Source: Thozetella sp. PMI_491
Taxonomy: Eukaryota > Ascomycota > Sordariomycetes > Chaetosphaeriales > Chaetosphaeriaceae
Reading direction: 5' to 3'
Length of the DNA stretch: 64,000 bases
Assembly (NCBI GenBank): GCA_021432635.1
Contig: MU270127.1
Span: forward strand, 62,001 to 126,000
The position numbers and the translations under genes are program-made. Shown piece after piece: positions 58,432-64,000 of the stretch. Position 1 is the stretch's first letter; each line of letters begins with the position of its first letter. Under the pieces are notes generated by a model that worked only from the letters and a program-made list of their open reading frames with translations, was not told the DNA's origin and searched no databases.

Positions 58432-59074
58432 CTTGCTCAATTGGGACTTAGAACCGTGCCAAGGCTGTCTGCGGGATGGCGTGAGGTAGGGAGAAGGACA
58501 AGCACAACACTCCACAATCAAGGTCCAATGTGCTTTTTCTTGGAGATCACTCTCGGTATCTCGAATTGAGGCGGGCGTCGGCTTTACTCCTATATTCCAT
58601 CTAACGGGAGTTTCCTACCGAACATGGTGTGTGGATCCTCGTACGCAGAGGATAGTGTTGTTATCAGGAGTGGATACTGAAGTAGTTGGGCCAGCCGGCC
58701 GGCCGGCCGGTAGCTCCCTGGCTCATCCCCTGTAGATGTGGGCCGCCCCCCTCCTCCTTATCAGATAGAAATGCACACTTGGCTTGCGCTATCGTCGAAT
58801 CGTGGACCCGGTTCCGCCAAGCTGGTAGTGTCACGGAGGCAGTTTAGCGGCTCCCCAGTTTCCGACTGCTCAATATCATCGTTGGATTGATAATCGTCTC
58901 ATTGTCAGTGGTGCCTCTCTGCGAAGGCTGTCCTATTCAACTTCGACGTCCAGCAGCACTGACAGATCGCCTCCAAGGCGCTCCGCTGCAATGTTAGCGA
59001 ACAACACTCTGCCGGGCAGCCTCGAGAGCTGGCAGTCCCATAATCTCTGGACCTCGCAGACTGTTGCCAGCATC
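58432..59074. promoter_or_regulatory. divergent promoter of the dioxygenase-like gene and the P450
   Basis: Outward-facing starts lie 643 bp apart, so the two enzymes are probably co-regulated. A GGCC-reiterated run (CCGGCCGGCCGGCCGG) lies at about 58695-58710. The TTCCGCGG motif found in the other cluster promoters was not seen here. Confidence 0.5.
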
Positions 59075-61100
59075 ATGGAGCCATACACCTCCCTGTCCCC
59101 ATCTACGAAAAGGGTTGCGACGCTAGCAATCGGACTGTTTGGGTTATTGATCTTCAATCTCTTAAAGAGAAGCGTAGGAAAGAAATATCCTTGTCCACTC
59201 CCACCGTCGCCCCCGTCAGAGTTGTTTCTCGGCCATCTTCGCAGCCTCCCATTAGAAAATGTCCATCTCAAGCATCTGGAACATGCCAAACAATTCGGTA
59301 AGCAGCTGCTGCACCGGAAATAGAGGTTTTGCTCCCTTCGGCTGACACGCGGGCTCACAATGTTCAAGGCTCCGATATTGTGTCTTATAACGTACTTGGG
59401 AACCACATGGTAGTGCTCAATAGCCAGAAAGTAGCGAACGAGATCCTCGACAAACGAGGTGCCAACTACCAAGATCGGCCTAGATTCGTTCTATTCGACG
59501 TCATGGGCTGGGGCTTGACGCTCACATTCTTGCCGTACGGTCCACGGTTCAAGCTGCATCGTTCGGCGCTGCAGACCGGCTTCACGAAGACTGCCATCGT
59601 CAACTACAGAGCCATCCAAGAGGATGAAGCCAGGCAGGCCGTGGCGAGAATTCTAAAGAAGCCCGACAATTGGGATTTCTCTCTCAGGAGGTAGGCAATA
59701 GTACCCTCGCGGCCGGGTAGAAGCGTAACTTTTTGCCTTGGTACACAGAACTAATGGGTGGCGGCCTAGGTTTGCCTCGGCGATCGTTCTTCGTATCGGA
59801 TTTGGCGTTGTTGTCAAGTCGGATGACGATAAGTATATCAAAATTGCAACCGATGCGAACATGGCGACAGCCCAGGGAGGGAACCCTGGGACTGCCTTGG
59901 TCGACTACTTCCCTTTGCGTAAGCACTTCTCAAAGCCCACAAGCGGGGAATTGTCCTCTTCCTCTAACCGGCGCAGTCCGTTTTATCCCGGATATTATCA
60001 ACTTTTCGGGCACTCTGAAACACGCCCGCAACTGGCGATGGGCCATCAAGAACTTGCACGACATCCCATTCTCTGCAATCAAAGCCGAATTCGTGAGCAT
60101 TTCGTTCCGTAATTTTTGATGTCTTACAGACTGGCTAAACTACAATTCGATCTAGGACCAAGGCACCGCCAACCCGTCGTTTGCTTATTCGCTTCTAAGC
60201 AAGTTCACCCACAATGAAGAGAACGGCATCCCAAACCACTTCACAATGAAAGACATCCAGGGGGCATCAGGTTCCGTCTTCATTGCTGGGTCCAACACAG
60301 TGAGCTAGTTCAGAAGTGGTCATTGGGAAATCAGCTACTGACGTGATATCACAAATCTAGACACTCGCGACAACCACGGTGGCGCTCCTGAACCTAATGC
60401 AGAATCCAGACGTATTCCAGAAAACGCGGAGCGAGATTGACAGAGTTGTTGGGTTAGAACGGCTGCCATCGCTTGCCGATAGGCCCAATTTGCGATATAT
60501 CGACTACTTAGTCGAAGAGACGACGCGATGGCGGCCCCTGTCGCCGATTGGTATCCCGCACAAATCTATCAAAGACGATATATACAACGGCATGTTCATT
60601 CCCGCAGGGTAAGTTTCGTCATTTTCTTGCTCTGCTGCTTGTCTCCTGACCATCTGTTAGAACATTTGTTTACTACAATAACTGGGCTATGAGTCGGGAC
60701 ACCCAGATCTACAAAGACCCAGAGCTCTTCAATCCCGATCGGTATACACCGAAGGAGGAAGGAGGCGCCGGGGAGCCCTTCTTGGTAGGACCGTTCGGAT
60801 TTGGTCGCAGGTATGTTTCCACGACATTTATTCGTCGTCTGACCCAGAAACTAAGGCATGGTCATCAGAATTTGTGTCGGACGCCATCTAGCACAAGCGT
60901 CTGTATGGATTGCGGTCGCCACCATGGTAGCTACCATGGATATCACCAAGCCCCTTGGGCCGGATGGAAAGCCGATTGACCAGAAGATTGTGTTTAGCAC
61001 GGGGCTGTCCAGTCATCCGGGCAAATTCAATGTGGCGTTCCGTGCGAGAACACCAGAGGCTTTATCCTTGCTCTCGGAAGCTGTGGGGGATGCACAATGA
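59075..61100 (+). CDS. cytochrome P450 monooxygenase
   Basis: Eight exons (59075-59297, 59369-59690, 59770-59918, 59977-60092, 60156-60299, 60361-60608, 60661-60810, 60869-61100) join in frame to 527 aa. An N-terminal anchor (residues about 13-29, VATLAIGLFGLLIFNLL) precedes a proline hinge (CPLPPSPP). The I-helix reads AGSNTT where most family members have AGxDTT. ExxR is in VEETTRWRP, and the haem-binding loop is FGFGRRICVGRHLA with the axial Cys. The overall type resembles fungal O-methylsterigmatocystin oxidoreductase-like P450s. It diverges from the dioxygenase-like gene, suggesting hydroxylation of the same aromatic or acid substrate. An ATG at 58991 would add 28 residues; I preferred 59075 for its usual P450 N-terminus. 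Confidence 0.92.
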
Positions 61101-61560
61101 GGATCTCAACATGACATCACGTCTTATCATGAAAGGTTGGGGAAGGTTCGAGGGGATGTATGATCCAGGTACCTTTAACAATATACTAGAAGTCGTGTGA
61201 AGTTAGGCTAGAGAGGAAGACGGGCCCAATTGGAAAGATGCATCTTGCAACATGTCTCGTGGCATTATGTCCCGTGTACATACATTTCTTCCCCATAGTC
61301 CTCAGCTGATTACAGATGTTTTAGATGGGAGGGAAAGAGATGAGGTGTCTGATTATGAAAAGCCAAGTTTTGAGCGGCTGGGGGGGCTCTAGTCGTAAAA
61401 TTGGAAAAAATGTGTCGTGGTCAGGGCTGCCGATTCTTGATTGCTCAGATTATGTGGAGCGGCCTACTATTTTTATTTAACCTGATTTACTGACCTAGCA
61501 CAACTTTGTTCCTGTTTCGGCAAGCCTATGTAACTATTCAACTACGGCCCATATACCTGT
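61101..61560. other. P450 3' flank, transition to AT-rich DNA
   Basis: The GC content falls progressively. No coding region was recognised beyond the P450 stop. Confidence 0.5.
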
Positions 61561-64000
61561 TTAAAGATAAATATATTAGCCCCTTCCCTCTGCTCTAGTA
61601 TTTCCTTGTCTTTCTCCTTCTTCCTCCTATTTTTAAGCATGTTATACTGTCTAATTATTATTCTTTACTACTTCTTCCTAGTTTATTCTTCCTCTCTTCC
61701 TCTTACTCTTACTTACTCCTCTACTAACCTTCTACTACCTCTGTCTGCCTAAATTAATCTTTTTATCTCTATTCCTTCTTTTATTCCTAGGAGTTTTTAC
61801 TTCTTAGCTCTAGCCTTAATACTACTTTTATTATACTATTAGGTGCTTAAATTTTTAATTTTTATATTTATTATATCTTTATTAGTATATTAAGGCTAGT
61901 GTTATAACTTATTTATTTTTTTATAGCCTATTTAAAACACTCTTTTTAACTAAGGCTTTAAAATACTTAGTATATAATAAGGCTGCTTAATAATTATTAA
62001 GATAGTTTAATTATTATAATACCCTAAGTAAGTCTTAGGGGGTAAAAGCTCAGCTATAAGAAGAGGAATATATTTAGTGCTAGCACTAAGGCTGTAACAG
62101 AGACTAATCCTTAAGGTCCTCAAGTTTAAGGCTTTTAAGGTTCCTACTTATATAAGGGAAGGGTTCTCTTTTTAGATTTAGTCTTAACTTAGCTTTAAAT
62201 CCTTTATATTTCCTGCTTAACTCTTAAGCTGCTTATAGTTTATACTAGAGTTATACTAGCTATTCTTTCTTACTTAAGAACCTTTTAAGTTTTACTTATA
62301 GCTATATACTTTATTATAAAGCTATATACTTTAGGGCGTTATAATTATCTCTTTTTTTAATATAACTATCTTTAATTATAATAAGGTTTAGCTAGGTAAT
62401 TATAAGGACTTCTTTAGGTTTTAGGTGTAAATATAATATAATTTAAGTTAGGTTACCTTAGTAAATTATAACATTATAATTATTTTATTTTATTAGCCCC
62501 TTAACTTTTTAGCTTTATTTTACCCTAGGTGTAAAAACTCTTTCTTTTCTTTTTAAAATCCCTTAATAATCACTTCCTTTTTGCCTTTAGTTTACTATTT
62601 TTATACTAATTGCCTTAGTTCTTTTTATTATTATTACTATATTTTCCTATAATTTCCTTTTAATTTACTATTAAAATAAAGCTAGTTACTCTTACTCTTA
62701 AGGATATCCTACTTTATAGTAAGGCTATTATTTTTTAACTAGATATAACTAAAAAAAATAAGGTAAAGCCTTTAACTTTACTTTTTAAAAATATTAACTC
62801 CTTATATTATACTTCTTATAAGAAGAGTAAGGAGTTATATAAATTAGTAGAGTTTTTTATCTAGATCAAAGGTTTTTTAAGATAGTTTTACTAATAAAAC
62901 CCTTAATAAGTTCTTATTATTATCTTAGATAATACCTTGTTTTTATTTAAGTCTTTTAAAGAGACTTTTAATATTATTAAATACTATTTAATTAAAGAGC
63001 TAAGGCTTTTTATATATATTTCTAATAAAAATAAGGTAATTATAGTTTAATATAAGGTTATTAAGCTATTTATAATATATATTGCCTTAGCTTTTTATAC
63101 TTTTATAACTACTTATAAAAAAGAGTATAAACTTTTAAGTATTAAGAAGCTTAAAGTATAGTTTATAAATAGTAAGGCTTTCCTAGAGAAACTCTTTTAA
63201 TTAACTTTAATTTCTAAGGTACCTCTTAAGAGTATTATTAGTTTATATATAAGTAATATATTCTTTTTATTTTATTATAGTCTTTAAACTAATACCTTTA
63301 TTAATTTTATTATAAGTCTCTCTTATTTTAATATTATTTTAATAGTACCTTATTAATATATTTTTATAAGATAATAGCTATATAATTATATTTAACTAAG
63401 AGTTAAATATTTTATCTTATAATATAATTAAGAATAAGAGTATAATAGTTTAACTATAGGCTTATAAGTACTTTAATAAGTATATAGATAAGATATTTAT
63501 AATATATCTAAAGGATAATAAGGCTATTTTTATATAGATTTATAATAAAATTATTATAATTTCTTTAGTCTTTAGTTATTATAATCTTATTACTCTTAGT
63601 AATACTTATTATTAAACTATCTTTTTTAATAATAAGTAGATTTTTAGCTTTATAGCTTAGCTTTATAATAATATTTTTAACACTTAATACTTAAATATTT
63701 ATATAGTTTTAAGTAGTTTTTACTATTATTAGTCTTTTTTAATTACTTAGATAAGTATAGATTAACTATATAGTTAATAATTATAATCTTACTTTTTAAT
63801 ACTAAGATCTTTAGGTAATACTTTTTTATAACTATTAAGTATTATCTATAATTTACTAGTATTTTAACCCTCTTCTCTTTTTCTAATATACCTTAATAAC
63901 CCCTTAAATATTTTATATATTCTTAATAAAAACTTATTAATTATATTTTATAGGTTAGTTTATTTATTTAACTAAGTAGAAGACTTTATTATCTTTAATC
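61560..64000. repeat. AT-rich, RIP-like block reaching the window end
   Basis: The sequence is dominated by A and T, with TTA/TAA/TAT trinucleotides throughout, almost no CpG, and no open frame of useful length on either strand. This is the pattern of RIP-mutated transposon DNA in Pezizomycotina. Scattered phrases such as AAGGCTATTA recur but no terminal repeat or transposase can be recognised. The block starts abruptly about 460 bp after the P450 stop and continues past the window. The original element is not identifiable by eye. Confidence 0.8.

Noticed and set aside
58695-58710. Regulatory element made of repeated GGCC
   Set aside because: A simple palindromic dinucleotide-like reiteration, not shared with the other cluster promoters.
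47703-61100. A complete itaconate cluster
   Set aside because: No gene resembling cis-aconitate decarboxylase (CadA) or trans-aconitate decarboxylase (Tad1) is present, and the permease looks sugar/quinate-type. The likeness is kept only as a hypothesis.
61560-64000. Mitochondrial DNA insertion
   Set aside because: The AT content would fit, but no mitochondrial gene, tRNA or intron structure was recognised and the TpA-rich pattern is typical of RIP.

Overview
The window is nuclear DNA of a filamentous ascomycete (Pezizomycotina, most likely Sordariomycetes). The genes are intron-rich with introns of about 50-90 nt, the families are fungal (SHO1, Spc19, fungal Zn2Cys6 regulator), spacers in the GC-rich part carry long poly-C runs, and the right end is a very AT-rich, TpA-rich block of the kind left by repeat-induced point mutation (RIP). 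All exon models were made by hand from splice signals, frame continuity and recalled family sequence; none has transcript support.

Region 1 (1-23.5 kb) is core genome with long non-coding spacers. It holds a small Cys-rich protein, NAD(P)H-hydrate epimerase, mitochondrial ribosomal protein bS16m, a vacuolar amino-acid transporter, a dynactin p24-like subunit, the osmosensor SHO1, the DASH subunit SPC19 and a family-25 glycosyltransferase.

Region 2 (23.5-31.3 kb) is a decaying accessory stretch: a fatty-acid desaturase with a one-base frameshift, an unidentified gene broken in two places, a short reading frame with a probable shifted C-terminus, an intron-containing tRNA-Trp, and a sugar-transporter remnant that has lost its start and middle.

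Region 3 (31.9-47.5 kb) holds intact accessory genes: an alpha/beta hydrolase, a secreted Cys-containing protein, a 10-exon full-size ABCC transporter with a GC-AG intron inside its second Walker A motif, an 864-residue multi-pass membrane protein, a retropepsin-like gene and a C2H2 zinc-finger gene that share a direct repeat of about 220 bp.

Region 4 (47.7-61.1 kb) is the most interesting part. It looks like a six-gene metabolic cluster: mitochondrial tricarboxylate carrier, Zn2Cys6 activator, PrpF-type isomerase, MFS sugar/quinate-type permease, homogentisate-dioxygenase-like enzyme and P450. The motif TTCCGCGG / CCGCGGAA occurs in pairs in three of its intergenic regions and I did not notice it elsewhere in the window. 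The gene set fits either catabolism of an aromatic acid to TCA intermediates or production of an aconitate-derived organic acid, and recalls the Ustilago maydis itaconate/2-hydroxyparaconate cluster without its decarboxylase. From about 61.5 kb to the end lies the AT-rich block, which borders the cluster directly.
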